Positions 47,501-58,144 of a DNA stretch of 64,000 nucleotides are shown piece after piece; position 1 is the first letter of the stretch; every line of letters starts with the position of its first letter. This DNA is from Isoetes taiwanensis (taxonomy: Eukaryota > Streptophyta > Lycopodiopsida > Isoetales > Isoetaceae). A model generated the notes under the pieces. The model was not told the DNA's origin. It worked only from the letters and a program-made list of their open reading frames with translations, and ran no database searches. A program made the translations under genes and the position numbers. The stretch covers positions 744,001 to 808,000 of the forward strand of contig JAJEKV010000097.1 in NCBI GenBank assembly GCA_021234155.1, in the 5' to 3' direction.

Positions 47501-48494
47501 TAATAATAGCTGAAGGAGGGGCCATGGTAACAGGCTCTACAGACAGGGCTCTGGTTTGGGAAGAGTCCTCTGCTATGGAGGCAGGCCTTACATTCTTCTT
47601 CTTGGCCTGAGCTCTTAGCCAGTTTGTGTCCATGACCGAGGGCATTTTCTCATCACGCTTTGCTTTCAATGCAATACTCGGTGGTTTCTTGTCTGCTAGC
47701 AAACCTTTCCTGCATGTCGAGAAACCTGACAGTATATCCCTGTTTCCCTTTATTCCGGATAGAGACAGAGATTCATACGACCGCAGCTCCCAGCCATATC
47801 CTTTTGCACTAGTTGGGACATTTTTCCCTGTTGCCGGTTTGTTCAACTTGCTAGCCGTCATCATTGAGGGGTCGTAGTTCCTCCATTGTAAAACGTACTC
47901 CAGGAACTGCAATTGCTGTGTATCCTCCACGCTGCATATAATGGCGTCATGCACATTGTTTTTTGTGCCCTCCCACATAGCAATCACTATCCCTATCTGT
48001 TGTACGTCCTCAACTTTCTTGCCAGTCCGGAGGAACAAGCACAGGTCTTTTCTTCGGTCACCTTTAGTTTGAGGAATTGCTTGTGCAATTTCAATGCACC
48101 ATTTCCTTTTATTTGAAGGTGTGATGATCTTGGTAGGCTCAACATCCGGACCACGATACAAATCCAAAGCTGCAAGCAAGAGAAATGCTGTGTTAAAGCT
48201 GATGCTACAAAACTAAACCACAAAGCACTCCACAAGATCGCGGCCACGATCCTGCTGAGCACTAACAGCACAGATTCATGTTAGGACTAACTTAGCGCAG
48301 ATCAGGATGAGTTCTAACGTAACTAACGTAACAGTCTGGAGGATCGCGGCCGCGATCCTACAGAGAACTAAGTTAACACAAAAAACATGAAGTGTAGAAT
48401 AAAACAAACATTCTCGGAAAAGAAACGCGGCCGCGATGTTCATGAGCTGAGGGGACGAAAACATACCTTCTCTGACACTGGCTTTAGGTGCCAT
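44595..48494 (-). pseudogene. ParB-like / DNA-methyltransferase-like fusion gene, decayed, five exons
   Basis: Exons on the minus strand: 48494-48467 (MAPKASVRE), 48169-47045, about 46961-46631, 46567-46269 and 46214-44595. Exons 2-3 carry a ParB/sulfiredoxin-like domain: EVLTLADVVPFDPIT, then FWIISGNHSICAAQLL (like the G-x-H/N-R-xx-AA motif), then LNGNLSDREYIELSIQCNEV. Exon 5 has a permuted N4/N6-methyltransferase layout, motif IV before motif I: LVFIDIRGFSTIWN (where DPPY is expected), then VLDFFSAGTASRVAL (D-x-F-x-G-x-G-T expected). Both catalytic motifs are altered. A long acidic C-terminus follows to 44595. Frameshifts near 47335, 46436 and 45288, plus an in-frame TAG at 45075-45077, make it a pseudogene. 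ParB-methyltransferase fusions are familiar in phages and bacteria, so this spliced form suggests an old acquisition or mobile element. Functions are inferred from motifs. Confidence 0.6.
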
Positions 48495-48928
48495 GGATCG
48501 CGGGCGCTGGAAAAGATTGAAAAGTGGATTTCCTCGGCAGGCAATCCAAGATGCAAATGAGCTGAAGGCGCGGAATTCCGCGATGGCGCTGCTCCTCTTA
48601 AAAAAATTTTCGGCGAATTCTAAGAATAAATATTAATCCCGGGGACGCCCGAATTTAGTGCCACACGTGCGATTTCTGACGCGCCATAATTGCACGCCAT
48701 TATTGCAGCCGGCATCATTAATTATACGCCACTAATGCAGCCGCCATCATTTATGGAGGCGTAACAAATTTGCTATAATTAAGACATGTTCCGAATTGGC
48801 CATTATTTAGCAGCAACAAGGTGGATCGTGATAAGGAACAAACTTTATACCTGCAAAGGTTGATCACATAGTGTGCAATTAAAGCCACAAATTCTATAAA
48901 TAACATGTCTGTGTGTTTGTGTTATAGG

Positions 48929-50600
48929 CTATACAAGATTAATGGAACATAGCGAATCACTTTGCAAGAAAAGAAAAATCGTAAGTAGTTCCAAAATATT
49001 GACCTCGAAAGTCTTGGCAAATACTGAATTTTGATTCATGGTACATGGAAGAAATATAAAATAAAATGGAGAACATGCCTCATCTTCTTTTTTATTTTGG
49101 TAAGGTGTTGGGAAATGTGCCTGTGCAGCGGCATGGAACGCCGCATGCGGCGTTCCTTTTGGCCTGAGTTCCCCCCTCGGCATCGCCAGCATCCTGAGTT
49201 CCCCCTTCCGGCATCGCCAGTATTTAATTCGAATCTTTTGAAGTTGGCCGAGCCGACACAATTGAATGACGGACGAATTTTGGATACGAAACTCAGTTTG
49301 GCGCTTCTTCTGGCTATTGCACTGGGTCGGATCTTGGAGCTGTGGAGCTCTTCAGCTGGGCGGCAGGTGAGAGGTGAGGATGGAAACAAAGCAAGTGTTT
49401 TATTCTTCAGGTTACTCTCTTACTCACGAAACTCAGGCTGTGCACACTTGGGATCCTTGGAGCTGTGGAGCTCTTCAGCTGGTCGGCAGGTGAGCATGGA
49501 AGCAAAGCAAGAATCTGAAGTATTTTCTTACCAATAATGCAGTGGCGGTTGGGAAGCTAGAGAGCCGATTGTCCTCCTGGGTAAGTAGAATCCTGTTATT
49601 TGGTTCAAAGTTCTTCTGCTTTGATTTCTCTGAGAGCTTGGAAACGGATTTCGGGTTTTTAGGAGTTCGACTCAGGACGTTATTTGCAATTCTTTATTAG
49701 GATATGGGCGAGTTTGTCTGCTCATTTGTTCTGCAGCAAGTGAGAACAGAGGCATGCCGTCTATGTGAGTAGATTGTATTGCCTTGCTTAGAAAATGTTT
49801 ATCTATTTTTGAAAAAGCTTTGCTTAGATACTCTGTTTGCGAGTTATTACAGACATTTAATCCAGATATCTATTCAAGAGAGTGTGTTGAATTTGACTTT
49901 GAGTTTCTTGGAGTGGTGCCTAGGATGACTTATGTGCTCCAGACAAATATATATGGCAAAGACAAATATATATGGCAATGGCAACGTAGCAAGAGGCCGG
50001 GAAGAAAGACTGCATCTATGGTTTCATCCAACATCAGCTTTCCATCAATACAGCCTTTTCTGGAACGATTATCTAATAATACTCAAGATGGATTTATACG
50101 TGAAGGTCAACTATCTTCATAGCCAATTCATGTGTAAGTTTTCTTCACTATTTGTAGCTATAGCTGATATATTAAGTTTGCTCGTGATGGTTGCAACTTG
50201 CAACTTCATTTATCATGGTCGGTTATTATGATGTTTAAGATATGCATTAATATTTTACATTTTTGGAATCGGGTCTGCAACCCGTGACTACCATCAGCCA
50301 GCTACACAGAGAAACTGCTCCACAGTCCAGTATTCTGGCGGGACGGCATCAAGCCTTGTGCCACATTTTGATACATCTGCTAAATAATCCGGATTTTTCA
50401 TATATACTATCTGGATCCAACACCTCTACAAATGGTAAGTTGGTTGCTAAAAGCAGTTCTTGCTATTCTGATAGGTCAAGCGATACTTTGGATAAATCAG
50501 CCAGCTCATATAGATTACTTTCGGCCATTGATTGTAGCACGTACCGATGTATGGGCTCTGGCAAAAATTGACACTTAGGGTTTTCCAAACCTAATTTCTC
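48929..50600 (+). other. Unrecognised ORFs and short duplications
   Basis: Frames at 49031-49537, 49784-50122 and 50263-50571 might be exons of one gene but I recognise none of them. The first holds a duplicated segment encoding LELWSSSAGRQV (49328 and 49452), each copy ending cag|gtgag, like a duplicated splice donor. At 49160-49220 a ~35-base unit (gagttccccc...ggcatcgccag) is tandemly repeated. No domain is visible. Confidence 0.3.
49135..49156. other. Perfect 22-bp palindrome
   Basis: Bases 49135-49145 (ggaacgccgca) and 49146-49156 (tgcggcgttcc) are exact reverse complements with no spacer. GC-rich and isolated; function unknown. Confidence 0.7.
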
Positions 50601-50920
50601 TGATATAAACCCTAGCCGCTTATGGTGGTTGATTCAAAGCACATGTTATCTCAGTTATTGGTCTGATAAGAAAATGCTAAAGGAAGTTGTTCTACAAGCA
50701 AACAGAGGTCCTTAGTTGCTTATCTCTTTCTGGCCAGAAAGTATGCCGCTTGGATGATGCTAATGGAGCTGGACATATATCAGGAAGCAAAAAAAGAACT
50801 GTAATGGTGCTCATGTTTTCTGAAACTCAACAAGAGGACATCTTTCAATAAGGTAAATTGATTATTTCAGTTTATATTTTCAATAAGCAGGTGCTTTTTC
50901 CTTAAAGCTTGATGCTTTGG
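50601..50920. other. No gene seen
   Basis: Short spacer between the unknown ORFs and the minus-strand copia fragment. Confidence 0.5.
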
Positions 50921-52078
50921 TCATGGATAAATGGTTCTTACTTGCTCTTTAAAATGGTAACATCCATCAGGTACATGGACAAATGCCAAGCAGCCATAGG
51001 CCTTAAGCCTTTCATAATTAGGTAACCTTTCTGACCACAAAGCTTCAGGGATTTCCCCTTTAATACTTATAGATGGCAATAAATTCTGAACATACACTGC
51101 TGTTCTAACAGCCTCTTCCCAAAGGAAATTAGGCAAGCCTGAGTATTTGAGCATACTTCTAACAGCATTAAGAATTGTCCTATTCTTTCTTTCAGCAACT
51201 CCATTTTGCTGAGGGGAAAATCTACAAGTCAGCTGCCTTTTAATGCCATGTTTGTTACAATAAAGCTTAAATTCATTTGACATGAACTCACCTCCTCTAT
51301 CTGAACGTAAACACTTGATTTTCCTTCCAGTTTCCAGCTGAACTTCATTTGCAAAGTTTTTGAAAGCTTCAGGTGCTAAATCCTTTGTTCTCAAGCAATA
51401 AACTTTAGTGAACCTGCTATAATCATCAATGAATGTCATGAAATATCCTTTTCCTGACAAACTAGTTACATTTAAGGGTCCACATAAGTCTGTATGGATC
51501 AGATCCAGCTTGTGCTTTGCTCTTTTCAATGTTTTTTTAAATGGGAGTTTTGCATGCTTTCCCAAGATACATCCAACACATTTAAAGTTCCTGTCAGTTT
51601 CTGCAGTGCCCTTTATCAATCCCTTTTTAATCATAAGCTTCACTGTGTTAGAATTCACATGACACATCCTTTCATGCCAAGTTTTGACATTTGGGCATGT
51701 TATCAGATTTATTTCAGGAGCTACACAATGATCAACATTTAAACCAAATAGGTTGCCAACCCTTTTGCCAATGAACTTTAATTTATTGCTGAAAAACACT
51801 TTACAATGTAATCTCTCAAACAAAACCTTATACCCAAGTCTACAAGCTGACACACAGAAATCAAGTTTCTAACTAAGCCTGGCACACAGAGCACATTTTC
51901 CAATTTGACTGCTTTCCCATCAAGGTCGAATAATTCCAGCATCCCAGAGTCCTTGACTTCTTGTAAATCTCCATTGCCTAATTGTACGTGTGCTCCATGT
52001 AATTTTTTGCAATTCTTGAGTGAATGAGAAGACGAGGTCACTGTCCTCTCAGCTCCTGAATCTATAATCATCATGTTA
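50921..52078 (-). pseudogene. Ty1/copia fragment: protease, pre-integrase and integrase
   Basis: Minus strand. The first frame (from 52074) starts MMIIDSGAERTVTSS, the aspartic protease DSGA motif, and ends with LCVPGLVRNLISVCQLVDLG. After a one-base shift near 51835 the second frame gives TWHERMCHVN, CVGCILGKHAK, then the integrase core: LIHTDLCGPL (first Asp), FIDDYSRF, LRSDRGGEF (second Asp) and CRFSPQQNGVAERKNRTIL (catalytic Glu). It stops at QVRTIYP. Gag, RT, RNase H and LTRs are all absent, so it is an internal piece. Its pre-integrase wording is close to the copia element at 58.3 kb, so they are related lineages. Confidence 0.85.
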
Positions 52079-52079
52079 T

Positions 52080-53247
52080 GATTGGACTTGGACGTCCGGA
52101 TTTAAAATCTGTACCTTGAGGGAGACATGCAACTACATCCTGTACGAAATCACCGCGCAATAAAAGCGCCACGGAATAAAGCAATATTTTCTGGCATGTC
52201 TGTACAGAGGAGTTACGGACGGAAAAAGACAGCTACGTTTCAAATTAGCAACTGAATTTCGCGCTCGCTCTTATTGGCGGGGATTCAATTTTGAATTCAA
52301 GCGAGCTGTTCCTGAAGGCGCCCAAACTGTTCTTGAGGGCCCCCGATCTGTTCTTGAAGGTGCTCGATCTGTTCTTGAAGGCGTTCGAGTCCCGCAAACT
52401 GCCAGGGTTCACAATCCTAAGGCCTTCACTGCATATGCTGCCCGACATTACTCAATTCAGGAGGTATGTGCTGTTTTGTTGTTTATATATGGTAGATAAG
52501 AGTAATATGGGATTTCAAAGTGCTAGCTGAGAGGATTGCGTAATTCATGTGTGCTAGATAAGAGTATTTTGTATTTTTGGAACTCATAAGGGGTTTTCTG
52601 GAAGTCTAGCCTCAAATTATTTATGATTGCCTCCCTCGACAACCACACCATTCAAGATACTGTAAAAATGCCATCCCTAATATGGTATATGCTGTTTATG
52701 GCTCTCTGTAATCTGCTAAGGGAGCCCGCCCATCAATGGTGCATTTATCGGAAGAATGGAGAGATGGAGGGCTTAGACAGCTCGGTTATATGAGTATAGA
52801 TCTGCTATATGGGTGCTAAATTAGGACAGTTCTCCAATCTAATTAACAGTGAAAGTGACATTTGTTTTGGAAATAACAGTTGCAATTAACATTTATGTTC
52901 ACAGCTAATTTGGAGGACTTACTCAGGTAGGGTTTTCTTGTTCAACTGCATAGGCTCGGATCATTGCCTGAAGACATCGCGACTACGATCCTGCTGAGTT
53001 ATTTTCGTTTGGCGCAACGTCAGGTACACGTCCCAAATCTGCTCGCTCGCGCGACTGCGATCTTGTGGAGGTATTCTGTCCTGAAATCCTAGAGTAAAAT
53101 AATAGTTGAGTGGGCCATAAATATTTTAGTTAGAGCTGATGAAGATTTTAGTTAGAGCCGATGACGTATTCATATATTTTTCTGCCAATGTGGTCCAGAG
53201 GATCGCGATCGCGATGTTGACAAGCAAAATCTGACCTGTTTTGTAGG
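52080..53247. repeat. Spacer with a 21-bp tandem repeat
   Basis: At 52306-52390 four units of 21 bases begin ctgttcttgaaggcg, with third-codon-like drift. Read plus, they encode LFLKAP(K/D) heptads; read minus, FKNRS heptads. No gene is established around them. From 52900 on, three copies of the GC-rich near-palindrome appear. Confidence 0.6.
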
Positions 53248-53625
53248 ATGGAAGCTTTACAGTCATTCTACCTATTGGGGAAGAAAGTGGCAGAAGGCAG
53301 AGTGCACAACTTCATGCACCACCACAACGTTCCTGTGCCAGAGGATTTGATAGTAGTTTCTGTTGTAGTTGTGTTTGATGGGCAGATACCACTTCCGTTT
53401 CCAGAACCGGAATTGGAGAAGCTAGCGGAAGCTATCGGTAGCTTTGTTCTTTGGTGCAAAAACGACATTAAGAATGGAGCAGCCGATGTTTGCACGCCAC
53501 CTGGGCAGTTTAAACGGATAAATTGGCAGGTCAGAGAAGATGATATTGTAGAAAACAGTAAACCAAGTGAACTGCATGGGATTTCTAGAGATCAACTAGT
53601 GGAAGACATGCGCGTTACTGCATGA
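53248..53625 (+). CDS. DUF8039-like domain ORF, probable transposon-derived
   Basis: 125 residues. The core reads GKKVAEGRVHNFM, then VPEDLIVVSVVVVFDGQIPL and PFPEPELEKLAEAIGSFVLW. This matches the DUF8039 pattern I know from plant CACTA-type transposons and related repeats (VxVxxxxxxxxPLPxPxPELxxLxDAIGxxVxWP). The rest is acidic and polar. A stop at 53623 is followed by a frame reading CCNMPYASGVIVFADPNHAV, suggesting a frameshifted continuation. A GC-rich near-palindrome ends 20 bases before the ATG. Without a transposase or TIR I cannot say if it is a mobile-element gene or a host gene. Confidence 0.45.
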   Translation: MEALQSFYLLGKKVAEGRVHNFMHHHNVPVPEDLIVVSVVVVFDGQIPLPFPEPELEKLAEAIGSFVLWCKNDIKNGAADVCTPPGQFKRINWQVREDDIVENSKPSELHGISRDQLVEDMRVTA

Positions 53626-54087
53626 GTGCTGCAATATGCCTTATGCTTCAGGTGTCATCGTCTTCGCAGATCCAAACCATGCTGTGTCTGACATGAAGCT
53701 GGGTGAGGAATGGATAGGGGTTTCTATTATGAACCTATTCCCCATGCCCAAAAATATTTCTATGCGCTATCAGGCTTGTGCAGCCGCAGGTGCATGATTT
53801 GGTGAGATGGCTAATAGCATTGGTTCTAGTAGACAGTATTCCTGTTTCAAGTCTAGTATCGGCCTTGAAGGAGACAGAGGTCGAGAAAGAACCTTATGCC
53901 ATCAGGCCGGAGGTTGGAATACAAAAAAAAAGACAATACCACATGGTTAACAAGCGGGCCAGACCACGCTCCGCCCTGAACAAATGTGAAAGGAAAACCA
54001 CAATTGACGCTATCTTGGAGTTCAGGTCCTCGCTCTGCTGCATGAAGAGATGTTGTGCTAATTTCACATTTAAAGAGATAGCATGAG

Positions 54088-55954
54088 GAAATCCGGCCAT
54101 CAGAAGTACATTGGAGCAGATAAAGCATTTTTACTCATTGTTTATTTTTTATCCTGACTGTGCCGTTGAAACTTGGCACCCTTCAATCTGACTCTCGGGA
54201 GAGTAACTGCATCATATAGTCCAAAAACTCCTGCAATCAATCGGAAGCCAGTCTCAGAAGATTGGAAATCGTTAAATAGAAGGATCTAGCAAACGATTTT
54301 CGGCATAGAAATTCTTGATTTGGGGCATAAAATATCATATTTCTTGCTTGGAATAGGGGATTATTTTTTTGTCTTTTCAGATAGGTACCCTGGATCTGTT
54401 GCAATAAGTGAGCAGGATGCCGGTAACAGAGTCGGAATTGGATCAAGCTTGCTTCCCTCTAAATGGGTTTCAAACACCACTACAAATTGGGCGCCTCTAG
54501 GTATGAGCTTCAGCAATACTTGCAAACCAAAATTTCCCCTCTACGGCCGCATTTGAAAGATTCCTTCAAAAAATCTGGAAAAAGTAAAAAAAATGGTTTT
54601 TTTTCTTCCTTTCGCTTCAAAAAAATCTGAACAAAGTAAAAAGGGTGTTTTGTTTCTAGCCTTTCAAATATTAGTGTATGGCATTTGAAATTTACACAAT
54701 TTTTAGTATATTTCATACACTGTACGAAGTTACTAACAATGAAGAGCTTAAAATTAAGCATTTTTCTCAATACTTTATGCTCCTACATGATAAGCGTAAC
54801 GAAGGACATCTTAAAGTAAAGGAAATTTTATCACATTCTAAGTGTGCATGAAATTGCAAGAAAAAACCACATTAATTGTGAACCTCAAAACGTTCAACAT
54901 ATAAAACTTGCGTTGTAGTTTTAAAAGCAAATAATCTAAATGTTTGGCTTTGGATCAATAATGTAATGGGAAAACACAATCATATTTATCTCATCCCGTT
55001 TCAAAAACCAAGAGTAGAAGAATAAGGAGTAAAATATGACACCCGGAAGTGGTAAAACTTTATGCGTGGCTTTATCCTCGAAAAGCCCGCAGTGTAAATT
55101 TATTACCGAAAATATTTTAAGAGAGCTTGTGGTATAAATTTATACCATGGCTGAGAAAACTTTGCGGTTTAAATTTATATTGCAGGCCCTTTTAAGGTAT
55201 AAATTTATCTGAGTGCACCCATAATGAGAGAGGGAACAGTTATAAATTTATACCAAAACTTTGCCATGAGGGAAGCCACGGTATAAATTTATACAGCGAG
55301 CTCCTTTTAAAAATGTTATGGCATAAATTTCTAGATTATTAACACAAAGAAATTTCATTAAACGGAGGCCTAAAAATTTACAGTGCATGGTTATAACATG
55401 ATATCTCATGGATATAACAAGACGAAATCTAAATTACATCTCCTCAAACTTGAAGGTATAAATTTATACCCTAAGCTCTTAGAATGGGTGTCGGGGATTC
55501 GATGGAAATTTTTGGTTTGCAAGTATTCTTTGAAGCTCATACCTAGAAGCCCAATTTGTAGTGGTGTTTGAAACCCATTTAGAGGGAAGCAAGCTTGATC
55601 AATTCCGACTACATTCATTAGGCATCCCTGCTCACTTATTGCCTTGGATCCGGGGTACCTATACGAGAAAAGACAAAAAAAATAATCCCCTATTCCAAGC
55701 AAGAAATATGATATTTTATGCCCCAAATCAAAATTTCTATTAGAAAATCGTTTGCTAGATCCTTCTATTTAACGATTTCCAATCTTACAGGGCGGCTTAG
55801 ATTGATTGCGAGGAGTTTTTGGACTATATGATGCGATTACTCTCTCGAGAAGTCAGATTGAAGGGTGCCAAGTTTCAGCGACGCGGTCGGGATAAAAATA
55901 AACAATGAGTAAAAATGCTTCATCTGCTCCAATGTACTTACGATGGCGGATTTC
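54088..55954. repeat. Large inverted repeat with ~450-bp arms
   Basis: 54088-54537 reads as the reverse complement of 55504-55954 almost throughout (for example ttgcaaaccaaaatttcc versus ggaaatttttggtttgcaa, and atgagtaaaaatgctt versus aagcatttttactcat). Differences are scattered substitutions and short indels. The loop is about 966 bases (54538-55503). This is a foldback structure. Transcription through it would give a long hairpin RNA. No coding frame spans it and no TSD could be identified. Confidence 0.88.
55091..55470. repeat. Eight copies of a 16-bp palindrome inside the foldback loop
   Basis: GGTATAAATTTATACC is perfect at 55131-55146 and 55455-55470. Closely related forms lie at 55091, 55165, 55196, 55239, 55280 and 55319. 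Copies are 31-60 bases apart, apart from the last. The core TATAAATTTATA is self-complementary. The units are not explained by the flanking arms. Confidence 0.8.
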
Positions 55955-56093
55955 ATATTTGGACCGATGGTGCTTCGATATTTGGACTCTCGGAATCAAT
56001 GAAATCAATTTTGAGGGGTAAAATTAAAACCCTAAGTACTAGAAATAGAGCCCACGATTTATGCGATCAAAGCCCTAATGTTTTTCCTTTTAT

Positions 56094-56238
56094 AGTGAAG
56101 AAATTGGCCATGGTTTCTAGCACCAGCATGGCCACTCCTCATGTCGCCGAAATTGTTGTGTTGATTAAATGCAAGTACCCTAGTTTGAGTCATGCTGCCA
56201 TAGCTTCGACTGTGGTGTCCACAGCCTTCTGTTACTAA
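56094..56238 (+). pseudogene. Subtilase (subtilisin-like protease) fragment
   Basis: The last 40 residues of the frame 55915-56238 read VSSTSMATPHVAEIVVLIKC then KYPSLSHAAIASTVVSTA. This is the catalytic-serine block of plant subtilases (SGTSMATPHVAGIAALIKAKYP...SPAAIKSAIMTTA), with Gly to Ser and Gly to Glu changes. The first part of the frame comes from the inverted-repeat arm and is unrelated. No Asp or His block is nearby, so it is an isolated fragment. Confidence 0.7.
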
Positions 56239-56450
56239 GCATGGCCTCTTTTAGTTCTGCAAATCTGTGATAATTCTGGCAAACCCCTTTGATTTGGTCG
56301 TGGAGCTTATGCCTGATAACTTTTTCAACACATGCCACTTATCTTGATATCATAATGTAAGTTAACTACTGTTATCATTTATGTTTATATACAGAAGGAA
56401 AATTGGCAAGGGCTTTCAAGCTTTCCAAACAAATGCTTTAGAAGGATCAA

Positions 56451-56455
56451 TTTAC
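56451..56455 (+). repeat. Copia TSD, left copy
   Basis: TTTAC directly before the 5' LTR, identical to 61842-61846. Five bases is the usual copia target duplication. Confidence 0.85.
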
Positions 56456-57038
56456 TGTTGTGGTTGTCATGTAATAATTGTAAGTGATATTCTAATCTAT
56501 GAGAGTGGCAGTAGATTAGAGTGTCAACAGTGATCTATGAGAAGCAGTGGCAGTAGATCAACCTAAGGTATTATGAAAAATGTGTCGAAAAAATTAAGGT
56601 GGCGGGCAGGTACTACCCAGACGTTGCTAGGCTCGCCAGAAAATGCTTGATACCCCCTGCCCGCCCCTTAGGGTTTTGGGTTGACTGGTCAAATGGGTCA
56701 AAGTCAACGACAGCTGGAATTTAAGGACAGCAGGGCATCCGAATATTTAGGCAAGTTGGAAAACCTTCTATATGTAGGGCATGCACGTTTTGACAAGTGT
56801 AGATATCCAGGTTGATAAGAAGATATATAAATGAATGATAGGGACAGAGATGTATAAGCTGAGTGCAGATATATGTGCGGGTGAACGGAGTTGCATTTTG
56901 TCAAAGGTTATTGGATGAGTGACCATATTTTGGCTCCATGAACCTAAGCTTTTACAAGCCTTGTTTATAAAGTTGTCTAGCAAATTTGGTGAATTAAGTT
57001 ATTATTATCTTGCGACAATTGCGGAACAATTTCTCTGA
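56456..57038 (+). repeat. Copia 5' LTR
   Basis: Starts TGTTGTGGTTGTCATG and ends near ggaacaatttctctga. Compared with the 3' LTR it lacks five bases near 56507 and keeps an ordinary sequence (gataagaagatatataaatg) where the 3' LTR has (GAATA)n. The bases after it, tggtaaggtgat, match only the first five of the usual initiator-Met primer site, so the primer-binding site is decayed or unusual. Confidence 0.9.
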
Positions 57039-57179
57039 TGGTAAGGTGATTAGGGATGTCAACCCATTTGGTGCCAATTTGCTAGCAGCTGTTGAAGTGT
57101 TTAAAGGTGACCTTTGGTTTTCAAATTTGGAAAGAAGGAATTGAATCTGTTTTAAAGTTTGAAAATCTTTGGGGCTTAA

Positions 57180-58144
57180 TTGATGGCAGTACATTTGCCA
57201 TGGCTATACGCATCTCCCCTGCAAGATCAGTGCTGCGGTGCTAATCCGAGGAGGTGGTCCCCCTTTGTGAGTGCAAGTGCAAGCTCGGGTGGTGAAAGCT
57301 TCAGTGGTGGATCTGTTGTTGGTGGAGGTAGCTCACGCAATTCAAGCGATGCCACTAAAATAATGGAGGCTCAAGCCATTATTATGAGCAAGGTAGGAAC
57401 TGCTTTGAAATTAAAATTGAGAGGTAAACAACCCAAGGAGATGTGGGAATATATGATTAAACATTTTGAAATCAAGAGTTCATCTCAGATAGATGTTTTG
57501 GAAAAACAACTTAGAAGACTTAAGTTGTTTGAAAAAGACAATATAACTGAGTTTATGGAGAAATTTGAGTCCATAATTGCAGACTTAGAAGGTGCAGGAT
57601 CTATTGTGAATGATCAAAATCAAATTCTGTACTTGGCCAAGTCAGTTTCTCATAATTCTCATTTAGCTACACTAATTAGGAATGTGGCTACTAGCAAAGA
57701 GCATCTTTGTAAAAATGATTCAAAGCGAGTTTGAACAAACTTCGAAAGGGTTTTGATGATGAAGAGCAATCACGGAAGTACTATCTGATTGGGAAGTTTA
57801 AAAAGGGTGGAAGTACTTCAGAAATCAGTAAAGATAAAATAGGGCCATGTTTTAAATGTAACAGGTATGGTCATTTAAAAGCAAATTGTACTTTTGAAGG
57901 CAAGGTGTTCAAGTGTTTTAACTGTGATGGTAAAGGACATTTGGCTTCAGAATGTCCAAGTCCTAAATCTTCATCTGGAAGAGGGAGAGGTCGTGCCAGA
58001 ACTGGAGGCAGGGGGAGAGGGAGGTTTCAACCAAATATGAATCTGGTTAAAGAGGAAAGTATTGAAGAAGCTAGCAGTGGAGATGAAATCATGTCTCAAA
58101 TAATGTTCTTACTTCAAAATCCTTGCATGACAACTTTTGTGTGA
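57180..58144 (+). pseudogene. Copia Gag with two CCHC zinc knuckles, frameshifted
   Basis: The first frame (57180-57734) carries the UBN2-type Gag core: KEMWEYMIKHFEIKSSSQID, LRRLKLFEKDNITEFMEKFE and a downstream helix. The second frame (57731-58144) has two perfect knuckles, CFKCNRYGHLKANC (57848-57889) and CFNCDGKGHLASEC (57913-57954), and then an Arg/Gly-rich tail that binds RNA. The Ser/Gly-rich N-terminal part before residue 60 is probably not native. The real start lies in the decayed region before 57180. Gag packages the element RNA. Confidence 0.85.

Larger units (their letters stand above)
44299..53228 (+). repeat. Nine copies of a GC-rich near-palindrome
   Basis: A motif of about 25-35 bases, consensus GATCGCGRCYGCGAT then SYTGNTGAGC, occurs at about 44299, 44404, 46591, 48234, 48341, 48425, 52974, 53048 and 53200. 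Copies keep the same orientation. The copy at 48341 is a perfect 18-base palindrome (ggatcgcggccgcgatcc). They sit in introns 1 and 3 of the ParB/methyltransferase pseudogene and just outside it, and next to the DUF8039-like ORF. Within clusters the spacing is about 75-150 bases. I found no such copies elsewhere in the window. Confidence 0.75.

Noticed and set aside
44595-48494. A bacterial contaminant locus
   Set aside because: The gene has several introns with GT/AG ends in coherent phase and lies among plant repeats, so it is eukaryotic DNA.
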